A stretch of DNA of 64,000 bases from an uncultured Sulfitobacter sp. (GTDB taxonomy: Bacteria; Pseudomonadota; Alphaproteobacteria; Rhodobacterales; Rhodobacteraceae). Of this stretch, positions 26,385-35,100 are shown one piece after another. The notes beneath the pieces were generated by a model. It made no database searches and had not been told where the DNA came from. It saw only the letters and a program-made list of their open reading frames with translations. Positions within the stretch are counted from its first letter, which is position 1, and every line of letters begins with the position of its first letter. Position numbers and translations under genes: made by a program. The stretch spans positions 62,001 through 126,000 of the forward strand of contig CANLOQ010000007.1 of assembly GCA_947492925.1 (NCBI GenBank). Reading direction: 5' to 3'.

Positions 26385-26777
26385 ATGCCACATGATGTAA
26401 TCCAGCCCGACGGATGGGCTAAGGCCAAGGGCTATGCCAATGGTGTCAAAACTGCGGACAATCAATTGTTCATCGGCGGGCAAATCGGCTGGACCGCGGA
26501 TCAGAAGTTCGAGACCCACGATTTCATCGGTCAGATGGAACAGGCGCTGCGCAACATTGTCGATGTGCTGGAAGCGGCGGGTGGCAAGATAGAGGATCTG
26601 GTGCGGTTGACCTGGTACGTGGTGGACAAACAGGAATATGTCGCCCGCCAGCGCGAGGTCGGCGAAGTGTATCGCCGGGTGCTGGGCCGTCATTTTCCCG
26701 CGATGACAATGGTGGTTGTGGCCGGTCTGGTTGAGGACGAGGCGCTGCTTGAGATTGAAGCGACTGCGGTGCTTTGA
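26385..26777 (+). CDS. RidA/YjgF/YER057c family protein
   Basis: A 130-residue small soluble protein of the RidA family, whose members deaminate reactive enamine/imine intermediates or act on related small molecules. The core is FIGGQIGWTADQKFETHDF, followed by the VRLTWYVVDKQEY and FPAMTMVVVAGLVEDEALLEIEA regions. The start at 26385 gives the best distance from AAGGAGG at 26373-26379; an ATG 3 bp upstream is too close. It probably belongs to the transporter operon, and its exact substrate is unknown. Confidence 0.85.
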   Translation: MPHDVIQPDGWAKAKGYANGVKTADNQLFIGGQIGWTADQKFETHDFIGQMEQALRNIVDVLEAAGGKIEDLVRLTWYVVDKQEYVARQREVGEVYRRVLGRHFPAMTMVVVAGLVEDEALLEIEATAVL

Positions 26778-26852
26778 CGCGGTGCTTTTGAAACGGATGG
26801 GCCTAACTAAATTGCTATCCCGGGGGGGAGCGTAATAATCCAAGGAAAGCCC

Positions 26853-27263
26853 ATGCGTTTCGTGATGCCACAGAAGGTGAAGTTCAAGCATTGTGATCCG
26901 GCAGGGATCGTTTTCTATCCGCGTTATTTCGAGATGATCAATGATTGTGTCGAGGCATTTTTTGACGAAGCGCTTGAGGTGCCGTTTGAGGATTTGCATC
27001 AGGACGGCGGCGTGCCGACGGCAGAAATCTCCGTTCAGTTTACCGCACCCAGCCGCCACGGTGACCGGCTTGAGCTGGCATTGAGCTGTACGCGTCTGGG
27101 CCGGTCAAGCCTTGGGCTGCGGGTCGAGGCGACCTGTGAAGGAGAGCGGCGGTTTGTGGGTACATCCACGCTTGTGCTGATCGACGGGGCCGGAAAATCA
27201 ACGCCGTGGCCGCCGCATCTGCGCCGTCAGCTTGAAATGCGTGTGGTCAGGAACGCCGCCTGA
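26853..27263 (+). CDS. 4-hydroxybenzoyl-CoA thioesterase family (acyl-CoA thioesterase)
   Basis: A 136-residue hotdog-fold thioesterase. FKHCDPAGIVFYPRYFEM holds the catalytic aspartate (D15) of the 4HBT/YbgC family. It could release an aromatic or acyl product from CoA, consistent with the neighbouring transporter and gentisate genes, but substrate specificity is inferred. A 75-bp spacer separates it from ridA. Its 3' end overlaps the convergent alpha/beta hydrolase gene by 17 bp. Confidence 0.85.
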   Translation: MRFVMPQKVKFKHCDPAGIVFYPRYFEMINDCVEAFFDEALEVPFEDLHQDGGVPTAEISVQFTAPSRHGDRLELALSCTRLGRSSLGLRVEATCEGERRFVGTSTLVLIDGAGKSTPWPPHLRRQLEMRVVRNAA

Positions 27264-28101
27264 TCGCCTCAAGCGTCCTTTGCACCAGCTTTGCGTCCGG
27301 GTCTGCAAGCGTGCCGGTGATGTCAAAGTGGTTATGATCGGGCATATCGACCAGATCGACGGTATGGCCTCTGGCCTTCCACGCGTCGTGATAGGCCGCC
27401 GTCTCGCGGAGAAATCCGTCCCGTTCTTGACCACCGACTGACAGAACTAGCTGCGTCTTTGTGCGTTCGGGAATGTGCCGGATCGGTGACAGCGCGGCGA
27501 CGGTGCCCATATCCATGTTCATCCAGCCGTTTACTTGGGTGTGCAGCAGTGGTTCCAGATCATAGATGCCGCTGAGCGCAAGAGCGGCACCGATAACATC
27601 GTCAGGCAGGCCATAGTCTGCCCGCCAGCCTTCCGCAATTACCGCGCCGGTCAAATGACCACCGGCAGAAGAACCGCCAACATGAATCTTAGCCGTATCC
27701 AGACCGTAGGAAGGCCCTTCCCGGTATAGCCATCCGACCGCGGTACGTACCTCATGCACGATCTGCTCAAGGCTGACGGCGGGTGCCAGCGAATAGTCCA
27801 TGACCGCGACAGCAACATCATTGGCCACCAGCCCGGGTGCCGCAAAGGCATTGCCTTCCTTTGTACCGATCCTCCAATATCCGCCGTGAATCCACAGAAA
27901 GACCGGTCGCCCCGATGCCGCCCCGAACAGATCAAGCGCCGCGCCGCTTTCGTTGTCGAATACGAGGTTGCGTTGGCAGGGCAGGGTGGCCAGCGCCCGG
28001 TCGCTCAGCGCAAGCAGTTTGCTGTATTCTGCGTCAAAGTCAGCTACGCTTTCGCGCGCGTTGAAGTCATAGTCGATCTTTGGATCAAGCGGAAAGTCCA
28101 T
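27247..28101 (-). CDS. alpha/beta hydrolase (kynurenine formamidase/esterase-like)
   Basis: A 284-residue alpha/beta hydrolase. The oxyanion-hole motif HGGYW is at residues 72-76, the nucleophile elbow is GGSSAGG with S145, and DHNHFDI near residue 262 supplies the probable catalytic histidine. The HGGYW form resembles bacterial arylformamidases and small carboxylesterases. It is the last gene of a minus-strand trio, its ATG overlapping the FAH gene stop (ATGA). It may release an aromatic acid from an ester or amide before ring cleavage; that is inference. Confidence 0.8.
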   Translation of the reverse strand: MDFPLDPKIDYDFNARESVADFDAEYSKLLALSDRALATLPCQRNLVFDNESGAALDLFGAASGRPVFLWIHGGYWRIGTKEGNAFAAPGLVANDVAVAVMDYSLAPAVSLEQIVHEVRTAVGWLYREGPSYGLDTAKIHVGGSSAGGHLTGAVIAEGWRADYGLPDDVIGAALALSGIYDLEPLLHTQVNGWMNMDMGTVAALSPIRHIPERTKTQLVLSVGGQERDGFLRETAAYHDAWKARGHTVDLVDMPDHNHFDITGTLADPDAKLVQRTLEAIRRRS

Positions 28102-29021
28102 CAGAACTTGGCGGCGTTGATCACCGGATGTCTGATCGTGCCGATCCCTTCCACATGCGCTTCCATCACGTCACCGGGCCAGAGCCATTCCTGCGGATCG
28201 CGACCCGCGCCCACACCTTTGGGCGTACCGGAAGCGATGATGTCACCGGCTTCCAGCGTGATGCCTTTCGAAAGATCCGAGATCAGTTCATCAACTTTGA
28301 AAAGCATTTTTGCCGTGTTCGAGCGTTGCTTCTCCACGCCGTTCACCGTGAGCCACAGATCAAGTTTTTGTGGATCGGGGATGTCATCCGCCGTAACGAT
28401 GCAGGGCCCGAAAGGGGCAAAGGTGTCCATCCCCTTGGAAAATATCCATTGACCCGCGCGACGGTTGTCACGGGCCGAAATGTCAATCATCACCGAATAG
28501 CCGAAGACGTGATCCAGCGCGGTTTCGCGTGGCGTATGGCTGGCGGTGGTGCCGATGATCACCGCAAGTTCGACCTCCCAGTCTAGCTGTTGGGTCATGT
28601 TCCCGTCATGGCGCACGGGATCGCCGGGGCCGACAATGGCGGTGGGCGGTTTGGAGAAGACCACCGGCTCCTTCGGCAACGCATCATCGGTATCAAGCGC
28701 CTTGGCGCTTTCTGTCACGTGGTCGAGATAGTTCAGACCAATGCCAAAGATATTCTTGCGCGGGCGCGGGATAGGCGCGAGCAGTTTGACCGTCTGGATC
28801 GGCAGGGCCAGCGCATTGCCCCAATCCCCGTCCGCCGCTGCCAGCGCATTGCGCAACTGGCGCACGGCAACCGGGCCAAGGTCGATAAACTCAAGCATCC
28901 GGTCTGGAAAGTCGAGGCCAACGTGTTCGCCAAAGCCTGCGACATCCACGACGATGCCGTCTTCAATAACACCCAGCCGGGCGGCGGCCTCTACATGGGT
29001 TTTGTAGGTCACGAGTTTCAT
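28101..29021 (-). CDS. fumarylacetoacetate hydrolase family protein (probable fumarylpyruvate/maleylpyruvate hydrolase)
   Basis: A 306-residue FAH-superfamily enzyme. The metal-binding acids are E149 and E151 (DWEVELAVIIG) and D180 (YSVMIDISARD), and the C-terminal SGTPKGVGAGRDPQEWLWPGD loop region is present. Next to gentisate dioxygenase, it most likely hydrolyses the ring-fission product to fumarate or maleate plus pyruvate. No maleylpyruvate isomerase is seen in the window, so direct maleylpyruvate hydrolysis is possible. It lies 9 bp downstream of the dioxygenase. Confidence 0.87.
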   Translation of the reverse strand: MKLVTYKTHVEAAARLGVIEDGIVVDVAGFGEHVGLDFPDRMLEFIDLGPVAVRQLRNALAAADGDWGNALALPIQTVKLLAPIPRPRKNIFGIGLNYLDHVTESAKALDTDDALPKEPVVFSKPPTAIVGPGDPVRHDGNMTQQLDWEVELAVIIGTTASHTPRETALDHVFGYSVMIDISARDNRRAGQWIFSKGMDTFAPFGPCIVTADDIPDPQKLDLWLTVNGVEKQRSNTAKMLFKVDELISDLSKGITLEAGDIIASGTPKGVGAGRDPQEWLWPGDVMEAHVEGIGTIRHPVINAAKF

Positions 29022-29030
29022 GGATGTTCC

Positions 29031-30149
29031 TTAGCTGGGTTGATGGCCGTCGTTGTCGCCAAGCGCTTCTTCACGGTAAAGGCCAAGCGCGCGAATGACC
29101 GGCAGATCGTTGAGGCAGAAGAGCACGGCATCATCGCTGTCAGAGGCGTTGGCGTGTTCGTGCCACGCCCATGAGGGCACACAGAAAATATCCCGCTCGG
29201 TCCAGTCGAACCGCTGGCCGTTGATCACCGAATGGCCTGACCCTTTGGCCACCTGATACAGGTAGCTGCCGGTGTGGCGGTGTGCTTTGGTCGCTTCACC
29301 GGGGGCAAGGCGCTGCATGCTGGCGCCTAGCGTTTTCATGACCGGACCATTTGTTGTGGGGTTCACGTATTCCATCAGCGTGCCATCAAAAGGCGATGGG
29401 TCAGACGCTTCTGCGTAGGCGTTCAGTGCCTCGTAGGTCCGGTGCCATTCGTACTTGAACATAGGCGAATAGCCCTTGTTCCACGTACCCCCACCGGGGG
29501 TCAGACCCGCGTTGCCCCATGTTTTTGTCATGTCGTCAACGGGGTAGGCGACAGGCTCGCTCAGGTCTGGATGGACCTCGAAAAAGTTTGCCTCCATCGC
29601 GTTCACAAAGGGGATGTCCAGCCCGTCCTGCCAGATACAGGGTGTGCCGGTTTCTTCAACCGCATGCTCGTGCCATGTGCCATTGGGTGTCAGAACAAAG
29701 TCATTCCGGCCCAAGGTCATTTTGTGGCCATCCACAACCGTATAGGCGCCGGACCCTTCCATGATAAAGCGGATCGCGCTGGCGGAATGGCGGTGTGCTG
29801 TGGCTTTCTCACCGGGGTTCATTACCTGCAATCCGCCATAGATCCAGCCCACAGCGGCAGAGACATCGGTGCGGCCCGGATTGTTGAAATAGATCACCCG
29901 CCGCCCCGCTTTCTCTGGCGTTACCAGATCAACGGACCGCAGCACCTTTTCGCGCAGATCGGCGTAGCGCCAGAGCACCGGCACCGAGGCGGACTTTGGC
30001 TCCCAGGGTTCGATCTTGTTTGCTACGGTCCAGAGCGCGCCGGTATTGTGACCTTCCAGTTCATCGTAATAGGCCAGAAGTTCCGGCGTATCCTCCACAT
30101 TGGCACGGCCAGCGACGTCTTCGCGGTGGTTCTCACTTGATTTGCTCAT
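29031..30149 (-). CDS. gentisate 1,2-dioxygenase
   Basis: A 372-residue bicupin dioxygenase that opens the ring of gentisate (2,5-dihydroxybenzoate) to maleylpyruvate. The N-terminal cupin has the iron-ligand pattern HRHSASAIRF (H119, H121) and a later histidine pair (WHEH, near 160-162); the second cupin repeats the pattern (HRHTGSYLY, WHEH). Family blocks are LWTVANKIEPWEPKS and GGLQVMNPGEKATAHRHS. It heads the three-gene catabolic operon. A GGGGGAAG ribosome site precedes the ATG. Confidence 0.92.
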   Translation of the reverse strand: MSKSSENHREDVAGRANVEDTPELLAYYDELEGHNTGALWTVANKIEPWEPKSASVPVLWRYADLREKVLRSVDLVTPEKAGRRVIYFNNPGRTDVSAAVGWIYGGLQVMNPGEKATAHRHSASAIRFIMEGSGAYTVVDGHKMTLGRNDFVLTPNGTWHEHAVEETGTPCIWQDGLDIPFVNAMEANFFEVHPDLSEPVAYPVDDMTKTWGNAGLTPGGGTWNKGYSPMFKYEWHRTYEALNAYAEASDPSPFDGTLMEYVNPTTNGPVMKTLGASMQRLAPGEATKAHRHTGSYLYQVAKGSGHSVINGQRFDWTERDIFCVPSWAWHEHANASDSDDAVLFCLNDLPVIRALGLYREEALGDNDGHQPS

Positions 30150-30159
30150 TGCTTCCCCC

Positions 30160-30195
30160 GTCGCCTTTGCGGCGACTATTGCTTTAAGTCTAAAG
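30160..30195. promoter_or_regulatory. inverted repeats upstream of gentisate dioxygenase
   Basis: GTCGCC-N5-GGCGAC (30160-30176) lies over the leader, possibly ending transcription from the caspase gene. CTTTA-AGTC-TAAAG (30182-30195) is a small operator-like palindrome of the size bound by MarR- or GntR-type regulators. No regulator gene is adjacent. Confidence 0.35.
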
Positions 30196-30235
30196 TAATT
30201 TTGGCAGGGGTGTAAACAGCGCTTTGCGTGTTGAT

Positions 30236-32161
30236 CTATTCAACCAAGACATCCGCATCGAAACCACCGTTGCGCCAAGCATCAAGGGCGGCAACAAAGT
30301 TCGGCCCGCTGCGCCCGTCAATGGTGCTGGTGTAGAAACCGGCCGCCTTCAGCCGTTCCTGAACAGCGGCTATCGTGTCACGGGACCAATCGGCGGTGCG
30401 CTGCGTCATCTGGGCAATGCTCTGCCCGTCGTCTTCAACCGCGCCGCGCAGCAGCATATTTGCCGCGGCCACCGGATCACGTGGCACCTCTCGCCCCTCG
30501 TCCAGCAGGATCGCACTGGCCACATAGGCGCGCGGTTCTCCTGCATTGATGGCATTGTTGAAATACGCAAGCGCATCGGAAGGCGCACCAACATCGCCGT
30601 CCCTTGCCAGCACACCCAGATTGAAATTCGCAATGGCTGAACCCAAATCTGCGGCTTCTTGCAGAATCTTCACCGCCTGAGCCGGATCCTGTGTCACGCC
30701 CGCCCCGTTAAACAGCGCCACAGCCAGATTAATCTTGGCATCCGCACTGCCCAGGTCGGCGGCCCGTTGGTAAAGCCGCAGCGCTTCGGGCAGGTCGCCC
30801 TGACCTTCGGTGATAAACGCAAGACTGAACATCGCCCGCAGATCACCGCGCGTCGCGGCTTCGCGGTAAAGCTGGATGGCCTGTGTTTGTCCACCGGCAG
30901 CCATTGTGGCGCGCGCGAGAAGGGCCGTGTAATGCGGCAGGTCAGGGTTTTCGGCGATGGCTTCGTTGCAGGCAAGGATCGCGTTAAAGGCATTTTCCTT
31001 GAGCACCGCAAATGGAACCCCCGCATTGTTGGCGGTGGCATCCTTTGGATGGGTTGCCAACCGTTCACAGCGACCACCCGCGCCGCCTTCGTCCTCGGAG
31101 GGAAGCGTGCCAATCAAGCGGCGGGCTTCCTGCACATGCGCGCCGTCGGGATATTTATCCAGATAGAATTGTACCAGCGGCCGCATTCGGGCGCGCCGCG
31201 CCAGTTGCCACAGGCGATTTTCCTGTGCACTGCGTTCCTGCGGTGTGACGCTGCGTGCAACAGCCGCGTTGCCGTCCTTGGCAGTGTCGAGAAAGGCCAG
31301 CACTTCTTCGGTATGGCGGCCATGTGGATAACGATCGGCATAAAGCTGCATGAGCTGCGGATCGCCCGCATTTGCCGCGACCTGCCACAAAAGGGTTTCC
31401 GCTGATACTGTGTTGGGCCGGGGGTCAAACCTGAATTGTCGGGTCAGCGATGAATTCTCCCAAGGAATTTGCCGCCCGCCGGTCGCGGCCAGCACATCGC
31501 GCCGCACCGAAATCATCAGGTCGGACACGTCAAGGCCGGGTGTGTAGATATGGCTGAGCAGGGCTTCGGTAAAAAAGCTGTTTCTGCCGGTGCCGTCAAA
31601 GGCCACGTTGTCAGGCTGGGTGGCAAAAGAAATCATGAAATCTGCGGCGTTACCGATGCGCGCCAGACCATCGGCGACCGAGGCCACAGCCCCCTCGAAG
31701 GGGTCATTCCGGCAGGCATCCAGAAAGACAAACTTGATCCCCGGTGCCTGTTCCATGTCGCTCAGCACGTCGTTCAGGCGGAACGTCTGCTCTGTCACGT
31801 CCGTGGCTTGCTGAATGCGGGCGTCGGTGGGCACAAGGTAATTTTGCCCGCCCACCTGAAACCCGTGTCCCGCATAAAAGAACAGCGAAACATCTGCAGT
31901 TTTGATCGCTTGGGCGAATTGTTCGGTGAGGCGCAACATCTCATCGCCCGTAGCGTCGAGACCGAGAAACACCTCAAACCCCAGACCTTCCAGCGCCACG
32001 CGCATGTCTGTCGCATCGTTGCCGGGATTATCCAGCGGCGTGATCTGTTCGTAGTCGGAATTGCCGATGATCAGGGCAATACGCTTTTCCTGTGTCCCCT
32101 GCGCCAAAGCGATCAGGGGACACAGCAACGCACATGCAATGCCAATCAAAAAGGCGCGCAT
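30236..32161 (-). CDS. exported caspase-like (peptidase C14) protein with Sel1 repeats
   Basis: A 641-residue protein with a signal peptide (~residues 1-20). The caspase-fold domain (~25-260) shows both catalytic motifs, YAGHG with H99 and LDACR with C150. Residues ~370-590 hold tandem Sel1-like helical repeats (ADLGSADAKINLAVALFNG and variants), and the C-terminus (ERLKAAGFYTSTIDGRSG) resembles a peptidoglycan-binding domain 1. It starts 12 bp after the TpsA gene in the same direction, so it belongs to the tpsB-tpsA operon. It may process or anchor the exoprotein in the periplasm; no substrate is known. Confidence 0.82.
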   Translation of the reverse strand: MRAFLIGIACALLCPLIALAQGTQEKRIALIIGNSDYEQITPLDNPGNDATDMRVALEGLGFEVFLGLDATGDEMLRLTEQFAQAIKTADVSLFFYAGHGFQVGGQNYLVPTDARIQQATDVTEQTFRLNDVLSDMEQAPGIKFVFLDACRNDPFEGAVASVADGLARIGNAADFMISFATQPDNVAFDGTGRNSFFTEALLSHIYTPGLDVSDLMISVRRDVLAATGGRQIPWENSSLTRQFRFDPRPNTVSAETLLWQVAANAGDPQLMQLYADRYPHGRHTEEVLAFLDTAKDGNAAVARSVTPQERSAQENRLWQLARRARMRPLVQFYLDKYPDGAHVQEARRLIGTLPSEDEGGAGGRCERLATHPKDATANNAGVPFAVLKENAFNAILACNEAIAENPDLPHYTALLARATMAAGGQTQAIQLYREAATRGDLRAMFSLAFITEGQGDLPEALRLYQRAADLGSADAKINLAVALFNGAGVTQDPAQAVKILQEAADLGSAIANFNLGVLARDGDVGAPSDALAYFNNAINAGEPRAYVASAILLDEGREVPRDPVAAANMLLRGAVEDDGQSIAQMTQRTADWSRDTIAAVQERLKAAGFYTSTIDGRSGPNFVAALDAWRNGGFDADVLVE

Positions 32162-32173
32162 TTTCGCTCCTGT

Positions 32174-35100
32174 TTACAGCTCGACCGCGCGGACAAGCGC
32201 CGTGTCCACCGTATCAAAGGCCTGTACGATCCTTGCACCGGTCTGGCGCTGAACCGCTTCGACTTCGGGATCATCAGCACGGATCAGGGTAATTGCCTTG
32301 CGAATTTCCGTCTTGGCCGTGTCGATGGCCGCGCGCGCTTCGTTCACCGCCTCGCGGCGGATTGCCTGACGCTGGGCCGCCGTGGTGGCAGTTGCCAGAC
32401 GCCGGGTGGCGCGTGTGGTTGCCGCGTCGACGCTGGCCCGTGCGGTACGGATGGTGGCCGAAACGGTCTCCATCCCGGCAGGCAGATCATTGATAATCTC
32501 ATCCAGCGCGTTGGCGTAGGTGTCCAGCTGATCGCTGAGACAGCTCATGTAGTTGGTGAAATCCTCATCCGCAGAGCCGCAAGAGCGCACTTGCTGTTCC
32601 AGTTCGGTCGAGATCGTATCAACCACATCAAGCGTGCGTTCGGCATCCGGCAGCGTTTGCTGTGGACCGCCCGTGCCACCCCCGCCCAGCGTTTGCACGC
32701 CACCTTCCGAGCCGGGGAAGGCGATGCTGACCGTGTCGGTCGGATTAGGAATGGTGATCACTGCCGGCAGGATCGGGTTGATCAGGGGCGGCACAGGTGA
32801 CACCGGCGGGACCACTGGCGGGATGACGACGGCATTGTTTTCGACCACGAAAGAGCCATTAGCTGTTGTGATGTTGTAGTTGCTCAGCCCGCTGCCAGTA
32901 ACACTGCCGACTTCGATAACGAAGGGGCTGTCGTCGGCGCTGGCACCGCTGGCGGCACCGGCGCTGGTCAGCACCGCGTTGTCGACGCTGTCAGCATTAA
33001 GCAGACCGCTGGTTGTGAACTCCGTCCCGGCAAAAGTAAACGTCTCACCTTGCTGTTTGATCTGGTTATCGGCTGTCACGGTCAACGGCGCGGGCACGAC
33101 GGTAAATGTGCCGTCGGCAAAGACCAATGTGTAGCGGTCAAGGTTGGTGCCCATTGCATTGCTTGCAACGATCGTGAACGGCCCATCCGCAACCTGTGCG
33201 GTTCCCGCTGCACCGGCACTGGTCAGGGTCACGGAATCGACGCTGTCGCCCGGGGCCAGCCCGGTCACGGTGAATTCAGTCCCGTCAAAGACGAAATCGG
33301 TGCCATAGACTTTTTCCTGATTGTTCGCGGTGATGATCAGGTTATTCGGCGCAATGATCATAACACCGTTCACAAGCGTGATGTTATAGTTCTCAAGCCC
33401 GGTTCCAACCGGATCGCTGATCACAATCGCCGCGCCTTCCGGCCCGGTGAAAGGCGCATCTGCCGGGGCGGCAACGCTGGTGATGGTTGCACTTGTGACG
33501 GTATCGCCATTGACCAGACCGCTGACCGTGAATTCATTCCCGGTAAAGACAAACGTGTCGCCGAAGGGTTTGTTCTGGTCATCCGCCGTGACAATCAGCG
33601 GGGCAGGGACCACGACAAGCTGACCCGGGATGATGGTGATCGCATAATTGCCCAGCCCGCTGCCAACCGGGTTTGACCCGGTAATCACATAGGGGCTGCC
33701 GGCCACCGGCGCGCCTGCCGCTGCCCCCTCGGAGGCGATGGTCAGCGATGTCACGCTGTCGCCGGGCTGAAGCCCCGTGGTGGTGAATTCAGTGCCCGAA
33801 AAGTTCAGGGTTTCGCCGTAGGTCTTGGTCAGGTTCGAGACAAAGATGTCCAGCGTCTGCTGTGGCGGTGCGCCCGTGATGGTCAGCACGCCAGGGTTGA
33901 TTGTGATGTCATAGTTGGCAAGACCGGTGCCTGCGGGGCTGGTCCCGTCGATGCTGTAGGGACTGCCGCTGATCGGGGCGCTTGCAGGGGCCCCGAGGCT
34001 GGTGATGATCAACGAGGTCACATCGTCACCGTTGACAAGGCCCATCGTGGCAAATTCCGTGCCTGCAAAGATCAGTTCAGTACCTTCCACCTTGCTGGCG
34101 TCATCAACGTCGATCGTCAGCGGACGCAGATTGACCGACAGGGTCGCTGGCGTGAAGGTGATATCATAATTGTCAAAAACACCGCCGGTGAAGGTCAGCG
34201 GGTTGATATCCAGCGTGTAGGGCGATCCCGAAACGGGTGCTGTTGCGGGCAGGCCCGCGCTTAGCAGGCTGTTGGGATCGGCAAAAAAGGCAGTGTCGAA
34301 ATCGGCGTCCTGCGCAATGGCCGGGCCGGTGACATCTGCGTTAAAGACCGCGTCGGCGGGGGTATAGACCTCACCGTAGACTTTGCTGTTGGGGATTGTC
34401 GGCCCCGTTGGGTTGGCAGGGTCGGTCTGGGCGACGGACAGCGTGATTGGGCGTTGGGTGATCGTGGCATTATTCTGAAGCTGCCGAACCGAATAGCTCA
34501 GACCCTGATTGGAGGTAAACGTAGTCGGGAAGGTATAGGTTACGTTCCCGGCATCCTCGCCCGAGAAGACGACGCCGTTGTTCAGGTCGGACGTATCACC
34601 GCTGTCACCGACATTGAACCGGTAGTCCAGTGGGCCGCCAGAGAAACTGCCGGTGATGGTATAACCGGACGTGTCGCCGACATATTCGAACGACGGATTG
34701 GGGGTCTCAGCAAAGGCCGAGATGACCCGGTCAGTTGTATAGAGCCGGGTGTGGTCGCTGCCGTCCAGGGGCAAGGCCCAGACCGCGCCAAAATCCCATC
34801 CGGCAGGGGCCGCTTCGTCAAAGAACGCTTGGGCATCAAAGAGTTCAGCCTCGGTTTTGGCGCGGGCACCGTCAAACGGGCCGATCCCGCCTCCGTCCAC
34901 TTCGCCGTCCTGCCCGCTGGGCAGGGCGCCGGTTTCATCGGTGTTATAGAAACTGGAGAAAATGTTCGGGACACCTGAAAAATCACTATCGGTGCCAACC
35001 AGCGCACCGACCCCACCAGAAATGTTGCCGCCTACCAGCGATACCGGCCCGCTGGCCAGTGCGCGGGTGATCGTACCCGAGTTTTCACCGACGATGTTAC

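Noticed and set aside
25647-27059. 470-codon open frame on the minus strand
   Set aside because: Antisense to livF, ridA and the thioesterase gene, all of which have clear family motifs on the plus strand.
31469-32800. 443-codon open frame on the plus strand
   Set aside because: Antisense to the caspase gene and the TpsA C-terminus, which are well supported.
32850-34460. possible CRISPR-like or DNA-level tandem repeat
   Set aside because: The repeats are about 255 bp, diverged in DNA, and encode protein repeats (MBG-like); no short identical repeats with unique spacers.
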